40,483 bases of DNA from Tessaracoccus bendigoensis DSM 12906. Lineage in GTDB: Bacteria > Actinomycetota > Actinomycetes > Propionibacteriales > Propionibacteriaceae. Made by a program: the position numbers and the translations under genes. The notes beneath the pieces were generated by a model. That model had not been told where the DNA came from. It saw only the letters and a program-made list of their open reading frames with translations, and ran no database searches. Every line of letters begins with the position of its first letter. The first letter of the stretch is position 1. This document shows positions 14,880 through 25,228 of the stretch, piece after piece. The stretch spans positions 1-40,483 of the forward strand of contig NZ_FQZG01000035.1 in NCBI RefSeq assembly GCF_900141915.1. The letters run 5' to 3'.

Positions 14880-15400
14880 CGACTGCGATAGTGGCTGACT
14901 ATAGAGCACTTGTCGGGGGATGTGGGGCGAGTTGGTCGAGTTCTGGCTCTATCTCACGGCGTCAAAGTCAGCGGCCGTCCCGGTTGCATGCAAAACCCCT
15001 CCTCCCCCGTCAAGCGGTGGTAATGGTACCGTCAGCTGCCGCAATGAAGGTGTTGACGCTGCAAGGCCCATCCCGGTCTCACACTTGACAGGGTGCTCGG
15101 CTTCATCTTCTCCGCTACGACGACCCCGGGTGGCGGATCTGCAGCAAACGATCCTCCAAACCGTGCGGACGGACACAGCACGGCGCTCCACCCAGTCACC
15201 AAGAGCCCTGAAAGTCAGTTTGTGGACGGCGCTTGAATTCTGGTCAGTTCACGACAGGTCGACAGCAAGCCCATCGGATCGGGACGAAACTTCGCGCCGC
15301 ACGTTGAGCGCTTGAAGCTTCGCGTATTGCTGCGGACCGGGGAACGGTGTGGTAGACAGAGGCCAAGGGGGTGTTGTCAACCTACAGGAGGAATGGACCG
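14880..15400 (+). pseudogene. tnpA 5'-end remnant and leader of the amidase gene
   Basis: Beyond the inverted repeat, 14880-14946 keeps matching the reverse complement of the right end (20977-21042), which contains the tnpA start. The segment GAGTTGGTCGAGTTCTGG is identical and reads GELVEFW in one frame, as in residues about 11-17 of TnpA. So the left end carries a decayed copy of the tnpA 5' end. From 14947 to 15400 no gene was recognised; it should contain the promoter of the amidase gene, with AGGAGG at 15386-15391. Confidence 0.7.
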
Positions 15401-16544
15401 ATGGATGGATATAGACCCCGACATAGTTCTCATCGAGTGCTAGCGACGCTGCTTGCTGTGGGCGTTGTTGCGGCGGTCGCCGTCACAGGCGCGCGAACAG
15501 CAACTGCCGAGGTGTTGGACTTCGACGCGCTGGCCTTGGAAATTGAGCAAATTTGGGAAGGCCAGTCGAGTTCTCGGTTTGGCACCGCTCTGCCGTCCAC
15601 TGTCGCGGAGAACGTATTGGCGTCTCGTGCGAACTACGTGTCGCAAGGGTTCAAGGTCCTTGATGCAGGGATCAAGGTAGAAGACTTAACAGACGGCGTA
15701 TGGGAGGTCCACACTGAACTGTCGCTATCTGACGCGGGAAACGTCTCAACGGCTGCATGGAGCGAATACTTCAGCAATGAGGCGACCAACGCGAGATCCG
15801 GACCGCGTGACGTGTCGGTGGTCTCCGATGAAGAAGCCATGGCAGTAAGTGGAAAGGTCTCGTCCGAACCGAGCTTGGCTGAGATTGGGGAAAACTGGGA
15901 GCCTGCAACTGACCCCAGCTCTGATGTCCGCCCCAATAGGATCGTCGTTGAGGATTCGGCTAAGCAAGGCTAAGCAAGAGGTCCAACCTGGGACGAAGGC
16001 ACGTACTCTCCCAGCGCTGAACTACATCGCCATGAGGGACTACGCTCTGACGTGGAGCAAGACAAGCACGATGAGCGCATGGTATGGAGATGCAGGGAAC
16101 AATTGCGCCAACTTTGCTTCTCAAGTTTTGAATGCTGGCGGTTGGCCAGCGCACCGGGACTACGTTTGCAGTAGCGAGTCGATGGATAACTGGACTCATA
16201 AAAACAACGCTCTTCCATGCGTCTTCTTGTCCCGCTACTCATATACGTGGTCAAAGGCGCACAATCAGCAGTCTTGGATGATCGAGCGTGGACATAAATG
16301 GAGACTGCCAAATATCTGGGAAGCCCGTTTGTCCGACTACTTATACGTCGATTGGGACCCAAACAATGTGCCAGATGGAAAAATCGACCACGTCATGGTA
16401 GTTACGGGACACGCTACAACGACTGGCGAGCCCCGAATATCTCAGCAATCATCGCCACGCAATAATATACTGCTCAGCGAATCTATTCGAATCGCCAAGA
16501 GTCAAGGAAAGAACACAATCCATTGGTTCGGGCTCATAACGTAG
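15401..16544 (+). pseudogene. Secreted amidase (Amidase_6-like) broken by a 10-bp tandem duplication
   Basis: Starting at ATG 15401 (AGGAGG nine bases upstream) the frame gives a signal peptide (hydrophobic LATLLAVGVVAAVAV, then TATA before EV) and an N-terminal region of about 190 residues, then stops at 15973. The next frame continues with a putative amidase domain: NYIAMRDYALTWS, GNNCANFASQVLNAGGW with the presumed catalytic Cys, and DHVMVVTGH with the presumed His, ending at 16544. Removing one copy of the 10-bp repeat at 15959 rejoins the two parts in frame into a protein of about 377 residues. The base composition is clearly less GC-rich than that of the surroundings. The substrate is unknown; cell-wall peptides are plausible. 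Confidence 0.85.
15959..15978 (+). repeat. 10-bp tandem duplication causing the frameshift
   Basis: GCTAAGCAAG occurs twice back to back. With two copies the frame reads GCT AAG CAA GGC TAA; with one copy it reads GCT AAG CAA GAG GTC and continues into the amidase domain. Confidence 0.9.
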
Positions 16545-16553
16545 GAGGAGGGT

Positions 16554-16955
16554 GTGACGGAGTATGCGGAGACAAATTGGGCGCTAGCGACCGTAGTAAT
16601 GTTCGCTGCGCCGGTCATTGTCTCGATAGTGACTATCGCTGGCTTGGTTGCGCTTCGCCGAAGCGGTCTTCGAAGCTGGTATGTCATAGTGGGAAGCATT
16701 GCCGCACTGGTGGTGGTGCTTACGATCATGGCCTGGGCACCGACCATCTCTCAGCCGTCAGGGATCGAATTGTCCTGCGATGCGGCTTTTGAAGTAGCGG
16801 CGTTTCAAGCTACGACAGGAAATGTGTTTCCCGAGTGGGCAAGGGTATGCAAAACCGCTGGATTGCGACATCTCTTGGTTGCCGTCTTGATCTCGGTGAT
16901 CTGGGGAGTAGTGATTGTCTTGATCGCTCGTGGTCGTAGACTGGCGAGCCGCTGA
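16554..16955 (+). CDS. Small membrane protein of the transposon cargo
   Basis: A 133-residue protein with three probable membrane segments (about residues 12-34, 42-63 and 104-125) and a loop of about 40 residues between the second and third that holds two cysteines (SCDAAFE and RVCKTAG). It starts at GTG 16554 behind GGAGGAG, nine bases after the amidase frame ends, so the two are co-transcribed. No family was recognised. A role in protecting the cell from, or exporting, the upstream amidase is possible but is inference from adjacency. Confidence 0.7.
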   Translation: MTEYAETNWALATVVMFAAPVIVSIVTIAGLVALRRSGLRSWYVIVGSIAALVVVLTIMAWAPTISQPSGIELSCDAAFEVAAFQATTGNVFPEWARVCKTAGLRHLLVAVLISVIWGVVIVLIARGRRLASR

Positions 16956-17023
16956 TAGCCAAATCCAGCCGGGATCACTGGAAGAGCCAAGGCTAGACGG
17001 CGAGTTATTGTATTCCCTGGAGG

Positions 17024-17635
17024 CTATTTCTGGCTGAGTCTTTGCCCGTCGGCACGAAGTTCGCCGGTGGGTGATATGTGGCGGTAGAGGGTTTGGCGGC
17101 TGATGCCGAGTTCGGCACACAGCTCGCCGACATTGGTTTCAGGTTTACCCATGGAGGCGGCTGCCAGACGAAGTTTAGCCGGGGTCATTTTGTGGGGGCG
17201 GCCTCCTTTGCGTCCGCGTGCTCTGGCAGAGGCCAGGCCAGCGATGGTGCGCTCGGAGATGAGGGAGCGTTCGTATTCTGAGAGTGCGGCGAAGATGGCG
17301 AAGACGAGTTGCCCGGCTGGGGTGGTGGTGTCGATGGCTGCGCCTTGGCCGGTGAGGACTTTGAGTCCGGTACCGCGGTTGGTGAGGTCATGGACGGTGG
17401 TCACGAGGTGGTGGAGGTTTCGGCCGAGGCGGTCGAGTTTCCACACCACCAGGGTGTCCCCATCCCGCAGGGCTTTCAGGCATGCTGCGAGGCCGGGGCG
17501 ATCGTCCTTGCTTCCGGAGGCGTGATCTTCGTACAGCTGCTCCTCGCCGACCCCGGCGGCCAGGAGCGCATCTTGTTGGAGGTCGACGCTTTGGGTGCCG
17601 TCGGCTTTGGACACCCGCATGTACCCGACCAGCAT
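17024..17635 (-). CDS. tnpR: Tn3-type resolvase (serine recombinase)
   Basis: A resolvase of about 203 residues. Seen: VGYMRVSKADGTQSVDLQ with the catalytic serine, YEDHASGSKDDRPGL, LVVWKLDRLGRNLHHLV, and FAIFAALSEYERSLISERT leading into the E helix, then GRKGGRPHKM and a C-terminal helix-turn-helix (VGELCAELGISRQTLYRHI). ATG 17635 is preferred because AAGGAGA lies just upstream; 17653 is an in-frame alternative. It resolves transposition cointegrates at the res site, which should lie in the gap between it and tnpA. Confidence 0.93.
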   Translation of the reverse strand: MLVGYMRVSKADGTQSVDLQQDALLAAGVGEEQLYEDHASGSKDDRPGLAACLKALRDGDTLVVWKLDRLGRNLHHLVTTVHDLTNRGTGLKVLTGQGAAIDTTTPAGQLVFAIFAALSEYERSLISERTIAGLASARARGRKGGRPHKMTPAKLRLAAASMGKPETNVGELCAELGISRQTLYRHISPTGELRADGQRLSQK

Positions 17636-18009
17636 CCGCCGTCTCCTTGTCATTCATACGTTCGATTGTGTGACAGCACTCTTCGGCATTCAATACCGCC
17701 ATGATCCTGTCACTTAACCCGTGTTGCAGACTACGTCACGTGAACGGTCTTTGCGCATTGTTGTGTGACAGTGTGTCGATGGGGATGCCGCGTTCGACGA
17801 AGTTGTCGAGGGCGCGTTCCACAGCTTGCGGTGATTTACAGCCGATCATGCTCATGCATCGCTACTCGGAACTGAAGCGGACATTGGCCACGGAACACAC
17901 CACGGACCGTGAGGCGTACACCGCGGGGAAGGCGAGATTCGCCCGTAGTGTCCTCGATGAGCAGCCGAGCCCAGACCAGAGGTGAGAGCCGCCCCGTAGC
18001 CGGATCCCT
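17636..18009. promoter_or_regulatory. Gap between tnpA and tnpR with a candidate res site
   Basis: TTGTGTGACAG occurs identically at 17666-17676 and 17761-17771, and its inverse core CTGTCAC at 17707-17713. Repeated and inverted half-sites within about 110 bases upstream of tnpR fit a multi-subsite res. A 39-codon minus-strand frame (17736-17855, SMIGCKSPQAVERAL) may be a gene scrap but could not be identified. Confidence 0.5.
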
Positions 18010-21000
18010 TTACGGGCTCGGAATGGGGCTGGCTGGTGGGTCGTTCGGCGGGGTCGTTCGGATGTTCAGTCTGGCGGTCATGTCGAGTTTCACTTCGCCG
18101 TAGGGCAGCACGTGTTGCCAGAACAGCGGGGTGAGACCGCGGCGATCCTCGGCGGTGAGTACGTCGGCCCAGTCGTCTTCGGCGAGGATGTCTTGGAGCA
18201 GGAGGGTGTTTACGTAGACGAGTGCGGCTTGCAGGATCCGCAGGCACAGCACGGTCATCTCCTGCTCTTCCTTGCGGTTGGAGGCGATCTCACCGCCCTT
18301 GCCGTAGTAGATGACCGAGTTCGCGCCGTTGAAGGCCTCGACGACGTTGAGGCCCTCGGTGATCTCGCGTTGCAGCTCACGGCTGCGGAGATAGCGGGCA
18401 ACGAAGATCGTGCGCTGCGCTCGGCCGACCTCGAGCATCGCCTGGTAAGTGGGATGGGACGCGGATCGGGTGAAGCGGCGCAGGATCGCTTCGGTCGAGG
18501 CGGTCCCTTGCCGGATAGCGGTGGCGTACTTGATCATCTGGTCGTAGTTCTCCTCGACCAGGTCCCAACGGATCGGGCGAGTCAGCGCCGGGGTCAGGTG
18601 CGGGTAGGCATCAGGTCGCCCGACAACCGGCCGGTACAGCCGGACCCGGTTGATCTGCTTGATCCGTGGCAGAAGGTCGAAGCCGAGCAGCCGGGTGATC
18701 CCGAACCCGATCTCGGACTGGCCGTGGGTGTCGACGTAGTTGCCCTCGACCTTCATCGTGGTGCCGTGCCGGATCGCACCCTCGACCATCGCGTGGACCT
18801 CGGACGCGGAGGCCCGCAGGGTCTGGGAGTGCACGACCATCGACCCGCGCTCGACGTGCCAGTAAATCAGGATGCCGCGGCCGCCATAGCGGGAGTGCCA
18901 CTCGGTGAAGATGTTCTGGTCGTAGGAGCGGAAGTGGGTGGAGTCCGAGGCGACCGCCGTCGAGCCCTCCCCCCACACGGCCTGTTGCCGGGCCGCGAAC
19001 GTGGCGTCGGCGATGCCGATCGCGACCGCCGCAGCAGTGTCGCGGGTCAGGTAGCGGCGCCGCACGTAGCGGATCTCGTCCTCGCTGTGTTCGTGGCCGC
19101 CGCCGGCGGCCACCGACCGGATACCGGTGTTGGTGCCGTATGCGTAGATGGCCAGCATCAGCCGCTCCGCCAGTACCTCGACCGGCAACGTGCCACCGCC
19201 TGCTACAGCGCTGATCTGGTTCAAGCAGCCGGTGCGCAGGACCGTCTCCTTGAGGATGTCGATCAGCGCGACTGTTCCCCAGCGCCGGCGTACCTCGCCC
19301 TTGATCCGTCGCAGGTTGCGCGGCTCAGGTGCCGCCTCGTACCTGGTCAGCGTGATCGCCCCGGAGGCGCGGTCGGTGATGTCCAACCAGTCCAGCGCCG
19401 GGATCGCGGCGTCGAGTTCGCCCAGCGCGGCCGTCATCTCATCGCGCAGGCTGTCGATGAATTCCGCGGGGTCCAACGGTTTGCGCAGCTCCTGGTAGTT
19501 CTCGGCTCTCCGGTCCTCGAAGTCGGCGGGCAGGTCCTCGTCGGGGTTGCGCCAGGAGTCGGCGCCAAGGACCCAGATTTCTTTGCACCGCAGCTGGTCT
19601 CGCAGCGCTTGGAACGTGACGACCTCGTACACCATCCGCGCGACACGCTGCCGGCCCTTCGTATCGATTCTGTAGACCAGCTCGGACCAGTCCCCTGTGG
19701 CGCCCCGATGCGCAGGCGCGTCCACCTCGAGTGGGTAGTAGGTCAGGTTGCCGGCCTTGGCGTAACGGCCGATCAGCGTCAACGCGTCGATCACCGGCCT
19801 GTGAGCGGTGTTGTTGCTTCGGAACTCCAACACCTCCAGCAACGCGATCAGTCCGCGCCGGTAGTGGCCGGTGTAGGAGGCCTTCAACGTGGTCTGCACG
19901 GTGCGCCGATAGACCGGGCCCTTGGTCTTGAACTCGTGAACCAGCTCCCGCAGCGTCTGCTCGCCGCCAGTCACCGCCGGGAAGACGACAGCCCGCACCG
20001 CATCGTCCGGCTTCTCCAGTGCTGCCTCGGCGATCGAGAAGAGGATGTTCTCCTTACCCGAGACCCGTTTGAACGCGTTGATCAGTTCATCGGTGACCCT
20101 GCGCTCGGCACGGGCGCCGATGCGGTGGACGGTGGCGATAAGCAACTCCACCAGCGTGTCGGTGATCTCCCGTTCCCGCTGATAGACCAGCGCGGCCAGC
20201 AACGTGAGAGTCAGCGGCTCGGGGTGCCGCCGCAGATGTGACGGCGCCTCGACGGCAGCCCTGGCCCGCCACCCGTCCAGCACCTTCGGCGCGGCGTCAG
20301 CGAACAGCCCGGCAGGTAGACCGATCGCGCGGACTGCCTCCAGCTTGCTGATCTCGGTCATCATCGACTCAAGGCTCACATTTCCCGGCATCGACTTGAT
20401 CAACCCCAGCGCTGTCTCCGAACCTTGAGTTCCATCCGGGTCACCGCCGTCATCGACCTCAGCTTCGGCGTCGATGAGGCACAGGAGGCGAGCACTGACC
20501 AAGGGGTTCAGGCTGGCCGAGATCCGCAGAGTCCATTCCTGCTCGGCGGTGCGCAACGCCGAACGCACCATCCGCAGGACCCGTCCAGGCGTAGGCGGCT
20601 CGAGCTGTTCCACCCGGAACTGCGCGAGCAACTCTTCACGGACCCGATCAGGCCGGCGCTCGGCGTGGGCCACGTTGGCGGCCAGCCATGCCGTCAGCTT
20701 CTCCTGGTCGCGGATTGTGGCGACCCGGAATCCCAGATGAGCACGGATTTGGCTGCGGTGGTACTCGATCGTGCTGCCGGACCACTCATAGGAGCCAAAG
20801 TCCGCTGCGGACACGCCCACTTGGCGGGCCACGAATCCGACCACGGCATCCGACACCTCTGCGGAGCTGCGCGGAAACCGGCCGTGTCGGCTGAAGTGCT
20901 TAAGCAGCAGCGCGAACCCCAAGGCTGTGGCGCCTCGCCTGCCCTCCAGCAGGACACGATCCTCATCGAGCAAGGTCCAGAACTCGACCAACTCGCCTAC

Positions 21001-21021
21001 ATCGTCCGACAGATGCTCCAT
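18010..21021 (-). CDS. tnpA: Tn3-family transposase
   Basis: A transposase of about 1,003 residues, the usual Tn3 TnpA size. Seen: the C-terminal DDE-type catalytic domain with ASDSTHFRSYDQN (first Asp), WHSRYGGRGILIYWHV, EGNYVDTHGQSEIGFGI (second Asp) and YYGKGGEIASNRKEEQEM (Glu region), followed by LCLRILQAALVYVNTLLLQ. The N-terminal third carries the inverted-repeat-binding region. ATG 21021 is preferred; a TTG at 21030 would add three residues. No frameshift or stop was noticed, so it may be active. Its start lies 58 bases from the right transposon end. Confidence 0.95.
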   Translation of the reverse strand: MEHLSDDVGELVEFWTLLDEDRVLLEGRRGATALGFALLLKHFSRHGRFPRSSAEVSDAVVGFVARQVGVSAADFGSYEWSGSTIEYHRSQIRAHLGFRVATIRDQEKLTAWLAANVAHAERRPDRVREELLAQFRVEQLEPPTPGRVLRMVRSALRTAEQEWTLRISASLNPLVSARLLCLIDAEAEVDDGGDPDGTQGSETALGLIKSMPGNVSLESMMTEISKLEAVRAIGLPAGLFADAAPKVLDGWRARAAVEAPSHLRRHPEPLTLTLLAALVYQREREITDTLVELLIATVHRIGARAERRVTDELINAFKRVSGKENILFSIAEAALEKPDDAVRAVVFPAVTGGEQTLRELVHEFKTKGPVYRRTVQTTLKASYTGHYRRGLIALLEVLEFRSNNTAHRPVIDALTLIGRYAKAGNLTYYPLEVDAPAHRGATGDWSELVYRIDTKGRQRVARMVYEVVTFQALRDQLRCKEIWVLGADSWRNPDEDLPADFEDRRAENYQELRKPLDPAEFIDSLRDEMTAALGELDAAIPALDWLDITDRASGAITLTRYEAAPEPRNLRRIKGEVRRRWGTVALIDILKETVLRTGCLNQISAVAGGGTLPVEVLAERLMLAIYAYGTNTGIRSVAAGGGHEHSEDEIRYVRRRYLTRDTAAAVAIGIADATFAARQQAVWGEGSTAVASDSTHFRSYDQNIFTEWHSRYGGRGILIYWHVERGSMVVHSQTLRASASEVHAMVEGAIRHGTTMKVEGNYVDTHGQSEIGFGITRLLGFDLLPRIKQINRVRLYRPVVGRPDAYPHLTPALTRPIRWDLVEENYDQMIKYATAIRQGTASTEAILRRFTRSASHPTYQAMLEVGRAQRTIFVARYLRSRELQREITEGLNVVEAFNGANSVIYYGKGGEIASNRKEEQEMTVLCLRILQAALVYVNTLLLQDILAEDDWADVLTAEDRRGLTPLFWQHVLPYGEVKLDMTARLNIRTTPPNDPPASPIPSP

Positions 21022-22879
21022 GACCAACAATCATGGCCGTCCCATTGGGGCTGGTGACAGCACCGTTACCAACACCCCCACCAGGCTGAGGTTGGACCTG
21101 AAGGACGACGCGAGGGCGGATGAGGCTGCGGTGAAGGCACTGCCCGGTGTGATCGCCGTGGTGAAGGCCGGGGGCCAGTTCCAGGTGGTCATCGGCAACG
21201 ACGTGCCTCTGGTGCACGCCGAGGTTGTCTCGGCGATGGAGAAGGGCGGCGTGCAGCCAACGGAGGATACCGGGGAGAAGAGGAAGCGCAGCCCGCTGGA
21301 CGCCTTCATCGAACTGGTCAGCGCCATCATCCATCCGATCCTGTGGCCGCTCGCCGGGGCGGGGCTCTTCAAGGCCTTCCTTCAGATGTTCGTCACCTTC
21401 GGCTGGTTGAGCACCGAAACCACCGAGTATGTCGTCCTGAACGCGGCCTCCGACTCGCTGCTCTACTTCCTGCCCGTCCTGCTCGCCATCCCGGCCGCGA
21501 AACGGTTCAAGGCCAACCAGTACACCGCCGTGGCCATCGCCGGGGCACTGGTCTATCCGTCGTTGGTGAACCTCGCCAACACCGACGGGCTCACCCTGTT
21601 CGGGATACCGCTGCTGCTGATGAACTACACCAGTTCACTGATCCCGATCATCGTGGCCGTCTGGTTGCAGGGCTACCTTGAACGCTTCCTCAACAAGTAC
21701 CTCCCCAGCGCCATCCGCAACTTCACCACCCCGCTGCTCGTCCTTCTGATCATGGTCCCCGTGGTGCTGCTCTCCGTCGGCCCCATCACCATGATCATCG
21801 CAGGCGGCATCGGCGACGGCGTGACCTGGCTGTTCGCTGCCGCCCCCTGGGCCGCCGGTGCGATCATGGGTGGTCTGTGGCAGGTCTTCGTCATCTTCGG
21901 GCTCCACTGGGGCCTCGTCCCGATCATGCTTGAGCAGCTCGCCGACGGCTTCTCGATTCTCGCGGGCCCGGTGCTCGGTGCCGTGCTCGCCCAGTCTGCG
22001 GCGACCCTTGCGGTCTTCCTCCGGACGCGCGATGCCGCCATGAAGGAGCTCGCCGGGCCAGCCGCCCTCTCCGCCTTCCTCGCCGGCATCACCGAGCCCG
22101 CGATGTACGGTGTGAACCTGCCTCGTCGTCTGCCGCTGTACTTCGGCATCGTGGGCGGCGCGATCGGTGGCATCTTCGCAGGCATCGCCGGCGCCGGTAC
22201 CACGGCGTTCGTGTTCCCCTCCCTCATCGGTATCCCGGCCTACCTGAGCACCCCCAGCCTGCCGCTGCTCTTCATCGGCGTTGGAATCGCCGTGGCCGTA
22301 TCGTTCCTGCTCACCTTCTTCTGGGGCGTACGAGACCCGAAGACGCCAGATTCGGCCGAGACGCAACCGGCCCCGGAGGAGCCTGAGGTTGCTGAGCCTG
22401 TCCCGCCGATCGTTGCCGAGGACGTCACCGAAGTCATGGTCGGAGCCCCGGTCGCGGGCCACCTCGTGCCGATGGCAGAGATCGCCGACGCGGTGTTCGC
22501 CTCCGGTGCCATGGGCACCGCGGTGGGCATCGTGCCCTCCAACGGGACGATCGTCGCCCCAGTCGCAGGCAAGGTGGTCGCCGCCATGCCCTCCGGACAT
22601 GCCTACGGCATCAAGGGAGCCAACGGCGTCGAGGTCCTCGTCCACATCGGCATCGACACCGTGAACATGAAGGGCGAGGGCTTCACCCCGATGGTTGCCA
22701 AGGGTGACGTGGTTGAGGCCGGTCAGGTGCTCGCCGAGGTCGACCTGGACGCCATCCGGGCCGCCGGATACGACACCACGACCATCATCGTGGTCACCAA
22801 CACACCGAAGCAGAAGTCGGTAGAGGCCGCCACCGGAGACGTGGCAGCCAACGAACCCGCGCTGCTCGTACGACGCTGA
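21020..22879 (+). pseudogene. Beta-glucoside PTS EIIBCA with the EIIB start deleted by the transposon
   Basis: A beta-glucoside-type PTS permease. The native coding sequence resumes at TRLRLDLKDD near 21080, in the middle of the EIIB domain: GVIAVVKAGGQFQVVIGNDV remains, but the roughly 25 residues before TRLR, including the phospho-accepting Cys of the usual HCxTRLR motif, are gone. A complete multi-spanning EIIC domain follows (for example LDAFIELVSAIIHPILWPLAGAGL) and a C-terminal EIIA-glucose-like domain with VLVHIGIDTV carrying the phospho-His. An in-frame ATG at 21020 inside the transposon could give a 619-residue fusion, but no ribosome site is seen and phosphotransfer would fail. The substrate class is inferred from the neighbouring 6-phospho-beta-glucosidase. 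Confidence 0.85.
21043..21079 (-). repeat. Right terminal inverted repeat of the Tn3 element
   Basis: 37 bases matching the left repeat at 36 of 37 positions in inverse orientation. Chromosomal sequence of the PTS gene begins directly after it. Confidence 0.95.
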
Positions 22880-24310
<1,431 letters not shown>

Positions 24311-24340
24311 CGCACCGTCGTCGACGGCGAGGGTGACGAC

Positions 24341-25186
24341 ATGAGGGTCACCACGGTCTTCAACAACAACGTCGTCCTCGCCGTCGACGAGCTCGGCCGC
24401 GACGTCGTGCTGACCGTCCGCGGCGTCGGCTTCCAGCAGCGACGCGGTGGAGCGGTCGACCCCGAGCTGGTCCAGCGCGTCTTCGTGCCGGCCGACAACC
24501 CCGCCTCGGTCGGGCAGATGATCGCAGCCGTTCCCCCTGAGCGGTTCGCCCTCATCAACGAGCTGTTCGCCCAGGCCGTCGCCTCCCTCGGGGCGCGGCT
24601 GCCACCGTTGGCTCTGATCGCGGCCGTGGACCACATCCACCAGGCCATCGAGCGGGTCGGGCGGGGCGAGATCATGGAATATCCGCTGCGCGCCGAGGTC
24701 GCCTACCTACACCCCGAGGAGTTGCGGGTCGCCGAAGAACTGGTACGTCGCCTCAACGACGAGCTTGGCCCGAAACTCCCGGAGGGAGAGGCCTTCGCGC
24801 TGGCGATGCACCTCTTCCACGCCGTCACCGGGACGGCGAACATGGAGGAGACCTTCGTCCATTCGGGCCTGATCCGGCAGGTCTTCGACCTGGTCGCGCA
24901 GGTTTACGGGCCGGAGTTCGACTCGAACTCCATCGATGCGGCCCGCTTTGCCACACACCTCAGGTACTTCTTCGTGCGGGCTCGAGGGGACCGGCAGTTG
25001 GAGGCGGAGACCGGTGGGATCGGGGCCGAGTTGGCGGCCCAGAACCCAGGGGCGTACCGACTGGCCGAGCGGATCCAGGCGCTGCTCGAGTTGCGCCTCG
25101 GCAGCCCCGTTTCGGCCGACGAGGTGGGCTACCTCACGCTGCACGTCGCACGGCTCGAAATGGGAATGCGTAGGGCCGCCCGCTGA
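24341..25186 (+). CDS. bglG: BglG/LicT-type transcription antiterminator
   Basis: A 281-residue antiterminator with an N-terminal RNA-binding domain (MRVTTVFNNNVVLAVDELGRD) and two PTS regulation domains. The conserved regulatory histidines are all visible: H98 or H100 (AAVDHIHQ) and H157/H160 (LAMHLFH) in PRD1, H206 (FATHLRYF) and H268 (LTLHVARL) in PRD2. It would bind a ribonucleic antiterminator in the operon leader and respond to EIIB phosphorylation. Both the leader and the EIIB phospho-site have been lost here, so it is probably an orphan. It is the third gene of the operon, 30 bases after bglA. Confidence 0.92.
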   Translation: MRVTTVFNNNVVLAVDELGRDVVLTVRGVGFQQRRGGAVDPELVQRVFVPADNPASVGQMIAAVPPERFALINELFAQAVASLGARLPPLALIAAVDHIHQAIERVGRGEIMEYPLRAEVAYLHPEELRVAEELVRRLNDELGPKLPEGEAFALAMHLFHAVTGTANMEETFVHSGLIRQVFDLVAQVYGPEFDSNSIDAARFATHLRYFFVRARGDRQLEAETGGIGAELAAQNPGAYRLAERIQALLELRLGSPVSADEVGYLTLHVARLEMGMRRAAR

Positions 25187-25228
25187 GCGGGCATCGGGGG
25201 AGCGCTCGAACCCGGTAGCCTCGACGAC

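Larger units (their letters stand above)
14843..21079. mobile_element. Tn3-family transposon with amidase cargo
   Basis: About 6.2 kb, delimited by 37-bp terminal inverted repeats that differ at one position. Contents from left: a tnpA-like 5' remnant, a frameshifted secreted amidase gene, a small membrane protein, tnpR, a candidate res region and tnpA. The five bases flanking each end (CACCC left, ACCAG right) do not match, so the expected 5-bp target duplication is absent. The right end cuts into a PTS gene whose missing 5' part is not found at the left end. A deletion or recombination between two elements is therefore likely. Confidence 0.92.

Noticed and set aside
17736-17855. 39-codon minus-strand frame with SMIGCKSPQAVERAL
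   Set aside because: It looks protein-like but is too short to identify and overlaps the candidate res region; kept only as a note.
18112-20241. Very long open frame opposite tnpA
   Set aside because: It is an antisense shadow of the transposase in GC-rich DNA, lacking motifs and a ribosome site.
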